14,866 nucleotides of DNA from VBDM01 sp035280025 (lineage in GTDB: Bacteria > Pseudomonadota > Gammaproteobacteria > Burkholderiales > SG8-39), in the NCBI GenBank assembly GCA_035280025.1, contig DATEGT010000019.1, positions 1 to 14,866 on the forward strand, read 5' to 3'. Shown here piece by piece: positions 1-5,823 of the stretch. Each line of letters starts with the position of its first letter. Position 1 is the stretch's first letter. The position numbers were made by a program, and so were the translations under genes. Under the pieces are notes generated by a model that did no database searches, was not told the origin of the DNA, and saw only the letters and a list, made by a program, of their open reading frames with translations.

Positions 1-1
1 C

Positions 2-1240
2 ATTGCGGCTCCCGCCCGCGCCCAGCTCACCATCGAGATCATCGGCGGCGGCGCCAACCAGATCCCGGTCGCCGTCCTGCCTTTCGTCGGCGAGGACGCG
101 CTCCCGCAGAGCATCACCGAGATCGTCGAGCAGGACCTCACTCGCAGCGGGCGCTTCCGCACCCTCTTCGTCGGCGGGATCGCTCCGCTGCCCTCGGAGA
201 TCGCGCAGGTCAATTTCGCGGACTGGAAGAGCCGCCTGGCGGACGACCTGGTCATCGGCCAGGCGCGCCGGCTGCCCGACGGCCGCTTCGAGGTGCGCTT
301 CAGGCTTCTCGACGTCCAGAAGCAGGCCCAGCTCGGCGGCGTCGCCTACACCCTCTCGGCCTCGCAGCTGCGGCTGACCGCCCACAAGATCGCCGATTTC
401 ATCTACGAGAAGCTGACCGGGGAGCGCGGCGTCTTCAGCACGCGCATCGCCTACGTGGTGAAGCAGGGGACGCGCTACGAGCTGCGCATCGCGGACGCCG
501 ACGGCCAGAACGCACAGTCGATCCTCATCTCGCACGAGCCGATCATGTCGCCCGCCTGGTCCCCGGACGGGACGCGCATGGCCTACGTCTCGTTCCAGAA
601 CAAGAAGCCGATCCTGTTCGTCCAGAGCCTTTCGGCGAACCGGCAGCCCGCCCCGGTCGCGAACTACCGGGGGTCGAACAGCGCCCCCGCCTGGTCCCCG
701 GACGGCAAGACGCTGGCGGCGGTGCTCACGCGCGACGGCACTTCGCAGATCTATCTCATGAACCCGGACGGCAGCAATGTGCGCAAAATCACCGCGTCCA
801 GCGCGATCGACACGGAACCATTCTTCAGCCCGGACGGTCAATCGATCTACTTCACCTCGGACAGGGGCGGGACCCCGCAGATCTACCGTATGGCGGCGAG
901 CGGAGGCGAGCCGACGCGGATCACCTTCGACGGCGACTACAACGTATCGCCGCGCATCAGCCCGGACGGCAAGACCCTCGCGTACATTTCCAGGATCAAC
1001 GGACGCTTCCAGTTGATGGCCATGGACATCGAAAGCCGGCAGACCCAGGCCCTGACCGACGGCCCGCGCGACGAATCGCCGACCTTCGCCCCCAACGGCC
1101 GCATCGTCCTGTACGCCTCGGACGTCGACAGCCGGGGCGTGCTCGCCGCGGTGTCGAGCGACGGCCGCTTCAAGCAGAGGCTCGGAATCCAGGCGGCCGA
1201 CATCCGCGAGCCCGCGTGGGGGCCCTTTATGGGCAACTAG
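2..1240 (+). CDS. tolB: TolB, Tol-Pal system periplasmic propeller (5' end outside window)
   Basis: TolB is the periplasmic component of the Tol-Pal envelope machine. It binds Pal at the outer membrane and is contacted by TolA during constriction. Reading frame 2 is open from the window edge to a TAG at 1238-1240, giving 412 codons. The first visible residues end in an ARAQ-type signal-peptide cleavage site, so only the start and most of the signal peptide are missing. The TolB N-terminal domain follows (VAVLPFVGED, then VEQDLTRSGRF and FADWKSRLADDLVIGQ). The C-terminal propeller has at least five WD40-like PD40 repeats with W/F-SPDG-x-x-(I/L/M)-A/Y cores, for example AWSPDGTRMAYVS and RISPDGKTLAYIS, and closes with REPAWGPF. 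pal and cpoB follow in the canonical order. The first start codon inside the frame is an internal GTG at 293; the homologous sequence upstream shows that it is not the true start. Confidence 0.96.
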   Translation: MAAPARAQLTIEIIGGGANQIPVAVLPFVGEDALPQSITEIVEQDLTRSGRFRTLFVGGIAPLPSEIAQVNFADWKSRLADDLVIGQARRLPDGRFEVRFRLLDVQKQAQLGGVAYTLSASQLRLTAHKIADFIYEKLTGERGVFSTRIAYVVKQGTRYELRIADADGQNAQSILISHEPIMSPAWSPDGTRMAYVSFQNKKPILFVQSLSANRQPAPVANYRGSNSAPAWSPDGKTLAAVLTRDGTSQIYLMNPDGSNVRKITASSAIDTEPFFSPDGQSIYFTSDRGGTPQIYRMAASGGEPTRITFDGDYNVSPRISPDGKTLAYISRINGRFQLMAMDIESRQTQALTDGPRDESPTFAPNGRIVLYASDVDSRGVLAAVSSDGRFKQRLGIQAADIREPAWGPFMGN

Positions 1241-1289
1241 AGGTCTGACAGAATGCACGCTGCAACGATCCAGGGGAGTAAAAGGGGAA

Positions 1290-1315
1290 AATTTGAGGGA
1301 CACGTGACCTCAATT
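1290..1315 (+). promoter_or_regulatory. Intercistronic inverted repeat/hairpin between tolB and pal
   Basis: The 101-bp tolB-pal spacer holds an interrupted inverted repeat. AATTTGAGG at 1290-1298 pairs with CCTCAATT at 1308-1315 if one T bulges. The 9-nt loop contains the palindrome CACGTG (1301-1306). In RNA this would be an 8-bp stem just ahead of the pal ribosome binding site. It could stabilise or process the pal message, or the CACGTG core could be a protein site. There is no T-run, so it is not an obvious intrinsic terminator. The function is inference. Confidence 0.45.
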
Positions 1316-1327
1316 GATACCCGCTCT

Positions 1328-1335
1328 AAAGGAGG
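1328..1335 (+). promoter_or_regulatory. Strong ribosome binding site of pal
   Basis: AAAGGAGG lies 6 nt upstream of the pal ATG at 1342 and is a near-perfect match to the anti-Shine-Dalgarno sequence. It fixes the pal start, and it suggests that pal is translated much more strongly than its neighbours, as fits an abundant structural lipoprotein. Confidence 0.85.
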
Positions 1336-1341
1336 CCCGTC

Positions 1342-1875
1342 ATGAAGAAATTGTTGTTCGCCGCTCTCGCCGTGCTGACGATGTACGGCTGCGCCAGCAC
1401 GCCCACGTCCGAATCGACGCCCTCGGCTTCTCCGGGCACTCCGGGGCAGACGCCCCCCGCAGCGCCGCCGGTGGGGGTGAGGCCGCTGTCTCCCTCCGCC
1501 AGCCAGGGCGATGCGCTGCATGACCCGAACAGCGGCCTGGCCAAGCGGTCGGTGTTCTACGACCTCGACCAGTACAACATCAAGGACGAGTACCGCCCGC
1601 TGCTGCAGGCGCACGGCAAGTACCTCGCCGAGCACAGGACCTCGAAGATGCTCGTGCAGGGCAACTGCGACGAGCGCGGCAGCCGCGAGTACAACATCGC
1701 GCTGGGGCAGCGCCGCGCGGAGGGCGTGAAGCGGATGCTGGTCCTCATGGGCGCGACCGACTCGCAGGTCGAGCCGGTCAGCCTGGGCGAAGAGAAGCCC
1801 CGCTGCGGCGAGCACACCGAAGGGTGCTGGTCGCAGAACCGGCGCAGCGACATGCTGTACGGCGGAGAGTACTAG
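1342..1875 (+). CDS. pal: Pal, peptidoglycan-associated outer-membrane lipoprotein
   Basis: Pal anchors the outer membrane to peptidoglycan and binds TolB. The 177-residue product starts with a short lipoprotein signal peptide; the presumptive lipidated cysteine is C17 (MYGC). A Pro/Ser/Thr-rich linker (about 18-65) leads to an OmpA-C domain (about 69-177). That domain has SVFYDLDQYNI, NCDERGSREYNIALGQRRAEGV and EEKPRCGEHTEGCWSQNRRSD. By alignment to OmpA-type domains, D110 and R125 fit the diaminopimelate-binding Asp/Arg pair. Three extra cysteines (C109, C155, C162) lie inside the periplasmic domain; C155 and C162 flank the loop before the NRR motif and could form a disulfide. The length is normal for the family. 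cpoB begins 3 nt after the stop, so the two genes are surely cotranscribed. Confidence 0.97.
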   Translation: MKKLLFAALAVLTMYGCASTPTSESTPSASPGTPGQTPPAAPPVGVRPLSPSASQGDALHDPNSGLAKRSVFYDLDQYNIKDEYRPLLQAHGKYLAEHRTSKMLVQGNCDERGSREYNIALGQRRAEGVKRMLVLMGATDSQVEPVSLGEEKPRCGEHTEGCWSQNRRSDMLYGGEY

Positions 1876-1878
1876 GCG

Positions 1879-2667
1879 ATGCGGCTGCGCTCCGCGCCCG
1901 CGATAGCCGTCCTGGCATGGACCGCGCTCCTGGCGGGCGCGGCCCACGCCGCCTTGTTCGACGACGACGAGGCGCGCAAGCAGATCAACCAGCTGAGGTC
2001 CCAGGCCGAGGCCCGCCAGAAGGCGCTCGAGGAGCGCCTCTCGGCGATCGACGCGAAGCTCGGGCAGATGGACTCGAGCGGGCAGAATCGCGTGCTCGAC
2101 CTGGCCCAGCTCATCGACTCCCTCAAGCAGGACATGGCCAAGCTGCGCGGGCAGATCGAGGTGCTCGCTAACCAGACCGAGACCCTGGAGCGGCGCCAGA
2201 AGGACCTCTACGTCGATCTCGACAACCGGCTGCGCAAGATCGAGCAGACGCAGACCCAGCTGCAGGACAAGATGAGCCAGGGCGAGCGCAGCGCCGCCGC
2301 CGAGAAGCAGGCGTACGAGACCGCGCTCAACCAGTTCAAGCTCGGCAACTACCAGCTCTCGATCACCAATTTCCAGAACTTCATGACCAATTTCTCGAGC
2401 AGCGAGCTGCTGCCCTCGGCGCAATACTGGATCGGCAACGCCTACTACGCGATGCGCGACTACAAATCGGCGATCGCGGCCCAGCAGAAGGTGGTGAGGC
2501 TGTGGCCCGAGAACTCCAAGGCGCCCGACGCGCTCCTCAACATCGCCAGCTCGCAGTCGGAGCTGGGGCAGAACAGCGCCGCGCGCGAGACGCTGCGCAC
2601 GCTCGTCAAGAAGTACCCCTCGAGCTCGGCATCCGAGCAGGCCAAGCAGCGCCTGTCGCGCAAGTAG
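1879..2667 (+). CDS. cpoB: CpoB/YbgF, periplasmic coiled-coil and TPR coordinator of division
   Basis: CpoB links Tol-Pal activity with septal peptidoglycan synthesis by PBP1B. The 262-residue product has a signal peptide (about 1-24, cleavage after AHA). A long Gln/Glu/Arg/Leu-rich helical segment (about 30-125) with heptad-like spacing follows, as expected of the trimeric coiled coil. A short Ser/Ala/Glu-rich hinge leads to C-terminal TPR repeats (about 130-262): YETALNQFKLGNYQLSITNFQNF, then SAQYWIGNAYYAMRDYKSAI, then APDALLNIASSQSELGQ. Length and layout match the family. The ATG sits 3 nt after the pal stop. Confidence 0.95.
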   Translation: MRLRSAPAIAVLAWTALLAGAAHAALFDDDEARKQINQLRSQAEARQKALEERLSAIDAKLGQMDSSGQNRVLDLAQLIDSLKQDMAKLRGQIEVLANQTETLERRQKDLYVDLDNRLRKIEQTQTQLQDKMSQGERSAAAEKQAYETALNQFKLGNYQLSITNFQNFMTNFSSSELLPSAQYWIGNAYYAMRDYKSAIAAQQKVVRLWPENSKAPDALLNIASSQSELGQNSAARETLRTLVKKYPSSSASEQAKQRLSRK

Positions 2668-2673
2668 GCGGGG

Positions 2674-2690
2674 CGCCGGCCCGGCGTTCT
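2674..2690 (+). terminator. Weak terminator-like hairpin after cpoB
   Basis: CGCCG (2674-2678) pairs with CGGCG (2682-2686) around a 3-nt loop, followed by the pyrimidine run TTCTCCTCTT that leads into the next start codon. The stem is short and the T-run is broken by C residues, so it may only attenuate read-through from the tol-pal operon. Confidence 0.3.
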
Positions 2691-2694
2691 CCTC

Positions 2695-3807
2695 TTGGCC
2701 GAACCCAGCCCCGCAGCGCTCGGCTCCACCGTCGTGTGGGGAGCGTTCGCGCTCGCCTTCGTCTTCGGCGCGGTCGCCAACAAGACGCACTTCTGCACCA
2801 TGGGCGCGGTGTCCGACGTCGTCAACATGGGCGACTGGAACCGCATGCGCATGTGGCTGCTCGCGATCGCCGTGGCGATCGCCGGGGCGAGCGCCCTGCA
2901 GCTCGCGGGATGGATCGACGTCTCGAAGACGATCTACGCGGTGCCGCGGTTCACCTGGCTGTCGTACATCGTCGGCGGCGCGCTCTTCGGCGCCGGAATG
3001 ACGCTCGCGTCGGGCTGCGGCTCGAAGACGCTCGTCCGCATCGGCAGCGGCAACCTCAAGTCGCTGGTCGTCGCGATCGTGCTCGCCATCACCGCGTACA
3101 TGACGCTCAAGGGGATCCTCGCGGTGTTCCGCGTCGCGGCGATCGACGCGGTCGGCGCCACCCTGGCGCGGCCCCAGGACCTGCCCTCGCTGCTCGCCCC
3201 GCTGCTCGGCCTGGAGAGGAAGACCGCGCTCGCGGCGCTGGCGGCCGCGCTCGCCGCGGGCCTGCTCGCGTTCGTGTTCAAGGCGCCCGAATTCCGGACC
3301 TTCGACAACGTTCTCGGCGGCACCGTGGTCGGGCTGGTGGTGGTGGGCTGCTGGATCCTGTCGGGGCACGTCGGCCACCTCGCCGAGGATCCCGCGACGC
3401 TCGAGGAGAAATTCCTCGCCACCAACTCCGGGCGCATGGAGTCGTTCTCGTTCGTCGCGCCCTACGCCTACCTGCTCGAGCTGCTGATGCTGTGGAGCGA
3501 CAAGAGCCGCACGGTGACGCTGGGGATCGCCGCGGTGCTGGGCATGCTCGCCGGCTCCTTCGCCTGGTCGCTCGCCACGCGCAGCTTCCGCCTCGAGAGC
3601 TTCCGCGACTCCGGGGACCTGATCAACCACCTCGTCGGTGCGGCGCTGATGGGATTCGGCGGCGTGCTGGCGCTGGGCTGCACCATCGGCCAGGGCATCA
3701 GCGGGCTGTCGACGCTCGCGCTCGGCTCTTTCCTCGCGTTCTTCTCCATCGTCGCGGCCGCCGCGGCGACGATGAAGCTGCAGTACTGGCGCCTGACGAG
3801 GGAATAG
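2695..3807 (+). CDS. YeeE/YedE-family sulfur-compound transporter
   Basis: This 370-residue polytopic membrane protein belongs to the YeeE/YedE (TsuA-like) family. Members import thiosulfate or related sulfur species through cysteines lining a membrane channel. The three signature cysteines are all present: C34 in NKTHFCTMGA, C108 in LASGCGSKT, and C329 in ALGCTIGQG followed by the typical GLSTLALGSFLAF. About nine or ten hydrophobic segments can be counted. The length is typical of a fused two-half transporter. The chosen start is a TTG at 2695, 27 nt after cpoB, with no clear Shine-Dalgarno sequence; a GTG at 2734 is an alternative and would still keep C34. No TusA or rhodanese gene is adjacent, so the exact substrate (thiosulfate or selenium/sulfur carrier traffic) is open. 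Confidence 0.85.
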   Translation: MAEPSPAALGSTVVWGAFALAFVFGAVANKTHFCTMGAVSDVVNMGDWNRMRMWLLAIAVAIAGASALQLAGWIDVSKTIYAVPRFTWLSYIVGGALFGAGMTLASGCGSKTLVRIGSGNLKSLVVAIVLAITAYMTLKGILAVFRVAAIDAVGATLARPQDLPSLLAPLLGLERKTALAALAAALAAGLLAFVFKAPEFRTFDNVLGGTVVGLVVVGCWILSGHVGHLAEDPATLEEKFLATNSGRMESFSFVAPYAYLLELLMLWSDKSRTVTLGIAAVLGMLAGSFAWSLATRSFRLESFRDSGDLINHLVGAALMGFGGVLALGCTIGQGISGLSTLALGSFLAFFSIVAAAAATMKLQYWRLTRE

Positions 3808-4428
3808 CTAGAAGGTGTAGGCGAGGCCCAGGGTCACGACCGGGTAGTAGCGGAAGTCCTTGATGGAATCGTTCAGGCTCGCTTCCTGCGCCGCCACGTC
3901 GTTCTGGAAGCCGGCGCACGCCCCGGTGCAGGTCCCGGTGAGCGTCGCCTTCGGCGTGCCCTGGAACACGACGCCGAGGTCGAAGGTCAGCGACAGGCCG
4001 GTACCGATCGGCCGGCCGTAGCCGATCCCCGCGTACGGAACGTACTTCTTGAAATCCACGTGGCCGTCGAGCGAGGCCTGGTAGGGATTGCCGTTGACGG
4101 TGAGGCTGGTCGTCGGCGTGCTGAGCCCGAGCTTGTTGCCGTTGTACATCGGGCCCGCGCTGATGCGGAAGTTGTTCGCGAAGGGATAGAAGTCCAGGAG
4201 CAGCGACCCGGTCTTCAGCGTGGCCTTGCCGTCGTAATCGATGCCGTCCTGGGTGTAGCCCTTCGAGTACTTGTACGAGTCGGCGTTGAGGCGCACGCCG
4301 ATTCTCTGCGAGATGGGATACGAGAGCTCGAGCCCCAGGCCCAGCGTGCCGGCGCGCACGCCGATCGAAGTGTCCGCCATCGCCGCGGCGGGAAGGAGCG
4401 TCAGCGCAAATGCGAGGAATTTTCTCAT
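3808..4428 (-). CDS. Small outer-membrane beta-barrel protein, function unknown
   Basis: The 206-residue product has a clear signal peptide (1-18, cleavage after AMA before DTSIG). The rest alternates polar and hydrophobic residues in short strands: IGVRAGTLGLGLELSYPI, GSLLLDFYPF, FRISAGPMYNG, YVPYAGIGYGRP, SLTFDLGVVFQG, PVVTLGLAYTF. It ends in Phe preceded by Tyr-Thr, the outer-membrane C-terminal signature, and would fit an eight-stranded barrel. A loop holds two cysteines (GTCTGACAGF) likely to form a disulfide. A GGGAGG ribosome binding site lies 5 nt before the ATG (4434-4439, minus strand). It is read away from the tRNA gene. Its stop codon directly abuts the stop of the sulfur transporter. 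I do not recognise a specific named family. Confidence 0.8.
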   Translation of the reverse strand: MRKFLAFALTLLPAAAMADTSIGVRAGTLGLGLELSYPISQRIGVRLNADSYKYSKGYTQDGIDYDGKATLKTGSLLLDFYPFANNFRISAGPMYNGNKLGLSTPTTSLTVNGNPYQASLDGHVDFKKYVPYAGIGYGRPIGTGLSLTFDLGVVFQGTPKATLTGTCTGACAGFQNDVAAQEASLNDSIKDFRYYPVVTLGLAYTF

Positions 4429-4532
4429 CGAAGCCTCCCGTTCGAGTTTGCGACCGCGCCAGGATGGTAGCAGGAAAGCGCGGGCCCCCCGGTCGACTTG
4501 TTCACACTGGCCGACATCCGCGCGACTTTCCG

Positions 4533-4562
4533 TTGACGTTGTCTCGGACGGGATAATAAAAT
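4533..4562 (+). promoter_or_regulatory. Sigma70-type promoter of tRNA-Lys
   Basis: A -35 element TTGACG (4533-4538) and a -10 element TAAAAT (4557-4562) are separated by 18 bp; each differs from consensus at one base. Transcription would start near 4569, about 8 nt before the mature tRNA 5' end. The GC-rich discriminator (GCCGCCT) just after the -10 is typical of stringently controlled stable-RNA promoters. The overlapping A/T-rich run offers alternative -10 registers. Confidence 0.7.
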
Positions 4563-4576
4563 GCCGCCTCCTTTTC

Positions 4577-4652
4577 GGGCCGTTAGCTCAGGTGGTAGAG
4601 CAGCGGACTTTTAATCCGTTGGTCGCAGGTTCGAATCCTGCACGGCCTACCA
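4577..4652 (+). tRNA. tRNA-Lys (anticodon UUU), CCA encoded
   Basis: A complete 76-nt cloverleaf is readable. The acceptor arm is GGGCCGT with ACGGCCT, followed by discriminator A and an encoded CCA. The D-stem is GCTC/GAGC, and the anticodon arm GCGGA-CTTTTAA-TCCGT places TTT at 4610-4612. The T-arm is GCAGG-TTCGAAT-CCTGC. It closely matches the E. coli tRNA-Lys sequence. The first acceptor pair is G1-U72 instead of the usual G-C, and the top of the anticodon stem is G-U. No T-rich terminator is visible downstream. Confidence 0.97.
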
Positions 4653-4739
4653 GTCGGATCCGTGGGCCGAAACGACCACCCGCTCCGGATTGCCCGTCAC
4701 TGCCTTTGAACTCGCGGCCGGCCGCGGCACCCAATCGGC
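4653..4739. other. Short spacer after tRNA-Lys, including a GC palindrome
   Basis: The 87 nt between the tRNA and the lyase-like gene hold a perfect 14-bp palindrome CGCGGCCGGCCGCG (4713-4726) just ahead of the ATG. There is no T-run and no clear promoter. In a genome this GC-rich the palindrome may be chance; as RNA it could form a 5-bp stem with a GGCC-type loop that hinders translation of the lyase gene. Confidence 0.3.
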
Positions 4740-5636
4740 ATGAGGCGTGAAGTCGAAGTCGTTCTGAGATCGCTCGCGGCGGGGGCGGCGATCGTCTGCG
4801 CCGGCTGCGGAGCCCGCCCGGGCGCGTCCCCGCCGGCTCCGCCGCGCGCTGCGACCTTCTTCTGCTCCTTCGCGAGCTCGCCTTCGGATTGCGGATTCAC
4901 CGAGCAAGCCAAGGCGCCCGGTCGCGCGAACGTCGTCGCCGTCGGACTCGCCGGCGGCGCCGCGGGGCGCGCCGGCCTCCGGATCGGGCGCGACGGGCCG
5001 ACCTCGGTGCGCCTGCACACCGAGCCGGGCGACAGCAACGTCGCCGGCAGTCTCGAGAACGAGCGCGACGACCTCGCGCTTTCCCAGGCGGCCACCGACT
5101 GCTACGAGGGGCGCGAGCAGTGGTGGGCGCACTCGATCCTCTTTCCCGACGACTACGTCGATCCGCCGCCGAGCAGCGCCTCCGCCTGGAACTGGGCGAC
5201 GGTATTCGATTTCCACAACAGCCGCCCGGGCGCGGGGCAGGCGAACTTCCAGATCAACGCCTGGCCCGCCAGCGCGATGTCTCCGGATCGCCCGACCGGC
5301 CTCGCCTTCCAGATCGCCTACGGCGACCAGGCTCGGCCCACCGTGAAGAGCTTTCCCGTCGGCCCGCTGGTCAGGAATGTCTGGTACGACTTCGTCTATC
5401 ACGTGAAATGGTCCTCGGGCCCCGACGGCTTCTTCACTGCGTGGGTCGACGGGTCGAGGAAGATGGACTACAGAGGACCGACGCTCTACGCCGGCCAGGG
5501 CTGCTACCTCAAGCTCGCCAACTATCACACGCCGTTCGGCAAGCCGAGCTCGGTTCTCCACGACCGCGTGATCCGCGGCGCAAACGCGGATTCGGTCTCG
5601 GCGAAACCGCTCGAGGGGATCGTGCCGGCCCGATAG
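4740..5636 (+). CDS. Secreted polysaccharide lyase-like protein (heparin lyase I-type fold)
   Basis: The 298-residue product resembles the heparin-lyase-I-like family, jelly-roll enzymes that cleave uronic-acid polysaccharides by beta-elimination. An N-terminal hydrophobic stretch ends at IVCAGC (C23), suggesting export and possibly lipidation, though Cys at the -3 lipobox position is atypical. Family hallmarks read in order: ENERDDLA (R109), WWAHSILFPDDY (W128-W129), WNWATVFDFHNS (H159), NVWYDFVYHVKWSS, FTAWVDG, and GCYLKLANYH (K258, Y262). The Arg, His and Lys-x3-Tyr set matches the positions of catalytic or substrate residues in heparinase I by eye. The polysaccharide cannot be told from sequence. 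The ATG has no good Shine-Dalgarno sequence, but no other start fits. It follows tRNA-Lys by 87 nt and stands alone. Confidence 0.75.
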   Translation: MRREVEVVLRSLAAGAAIVCAGCGARPGASPPAPPRAATFFCSFASSPSDCGFTEQAKAPGRANVVAVGLAGGAAGRAGLRIGRDGPTSVRLHTEPGDSNVAGSLENERDDLALSQAATDCYEGREQWWAHSILFPDDYVDPPPSSASAWNWATVFDFHNSRPGAGQANFQINAWPASAMSPDRPTGLAFQIAYGDQARPTVKSFPVGPLVRNVWYDFVYHVKWSSGPDGFFTAWVDGSRKMDYRGPTLYAGQGCYLKLANYHTPFGKPSSVLHDRVIRGANADSVSAKPLEGIVPAR

Positions 5637-5701
5637 ACCGCTTGCGCGTCCCGATGCGCCGGCGCTCGTCCTGGAGCGGCCGTCGCCGACACTGCGCGCG
5701 T

Positions 5702-5715
5702 TTGATCAAGATCAA
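5702..5715 (+). promoter_or_regulatory. Perfect FNR/Anr (CRP-FNR family) binding box
   Basis: TTGAT-CAAG-ATCAA is an exact match to the FNR/Anr consensus TTGAT-N4-ATCAA, in an otherwise GC-rich intergenic region. Its centre (5708.5) lies about 41 bp upstream of the transcription start implied by the -10 element at 5737-5742. That is the class II activator position for FNR. The downstream gene starts at 5824. This predicts induction of the CFI-box lipoprotein under low oxygen. An identical octamer, TTTGATCA, recurs 40 bp downstream (5741-5748). Confidence 0.75.
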
Positions 5716-5736
5716 GAGGCAAGCGCGGATGCAGGC

Positions 5737-5742
5737 TAGCTT
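5737..5742 (+). promoter_or_regulatory. Probable -10 element of the FNR-dependent promoter
   Basis: TAGCTT fits the TAnnnT core of a sigma70 -10 hexamer. It is at the spacing expected for a class II FNR promoter, with no recognisable -35 needed because the activator box occupies that place. Predicted transcription start is about 5749-5750, giving a leader of roughly 74 nt. Confidence 0.5.
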
Positions 5743-5771
5743 TGATCATGGAAACGGAAATCATGTCGGGC

Positions 5772-5787
5772 TCACCCGTCCGGGTGA
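5772..5787 (+). promoter_or_regulatory. Leader hairpin upstream of the CFI-box lipoprotein gene
   Basis: TCACCC-GTCC-GGGTGA forms a perfect 6-bp stem with a 4-nt loop inside the predicted 5' leader. A second small hairpin (TCCCA-TCA-TGGGA, 5817-5829) overlaps the ATG at 5824 itself. Neither is followed by a T-run. Together they could limit translation initiation or stabilise the transcript; this is inference. Confidence 0.4.
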
Positions 5788-5823
5788 TGCGTCCGCCCCC
5801 GGGAGCGCGGCAGGATTCCCATC

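Noticed and set aside
1237..3630. 797-codon open frame on the - strand opposite tolB-pal-cpoB-yeeE
   Set aside because: Its translation is low-complexity Arg/Gly/Ala/Glu-rich and it lies antisense to four well-supported genes. It is a shadow of high GC at third codon positions.
4577..4739. tRNA-Lys as an integration site for a mobile element
   Set aside because: I found no direct repeat of the tRNA 3' end, no integrase and no phage gene within the window.
5663..5678. Hairpin CGCTC-GTCCTG-GAGCG as terminator of the lyase-like gene
   Set aside because: Only a 5-bp stem and no following T-run; not distinguishable from chance in this GC-rich sequence.
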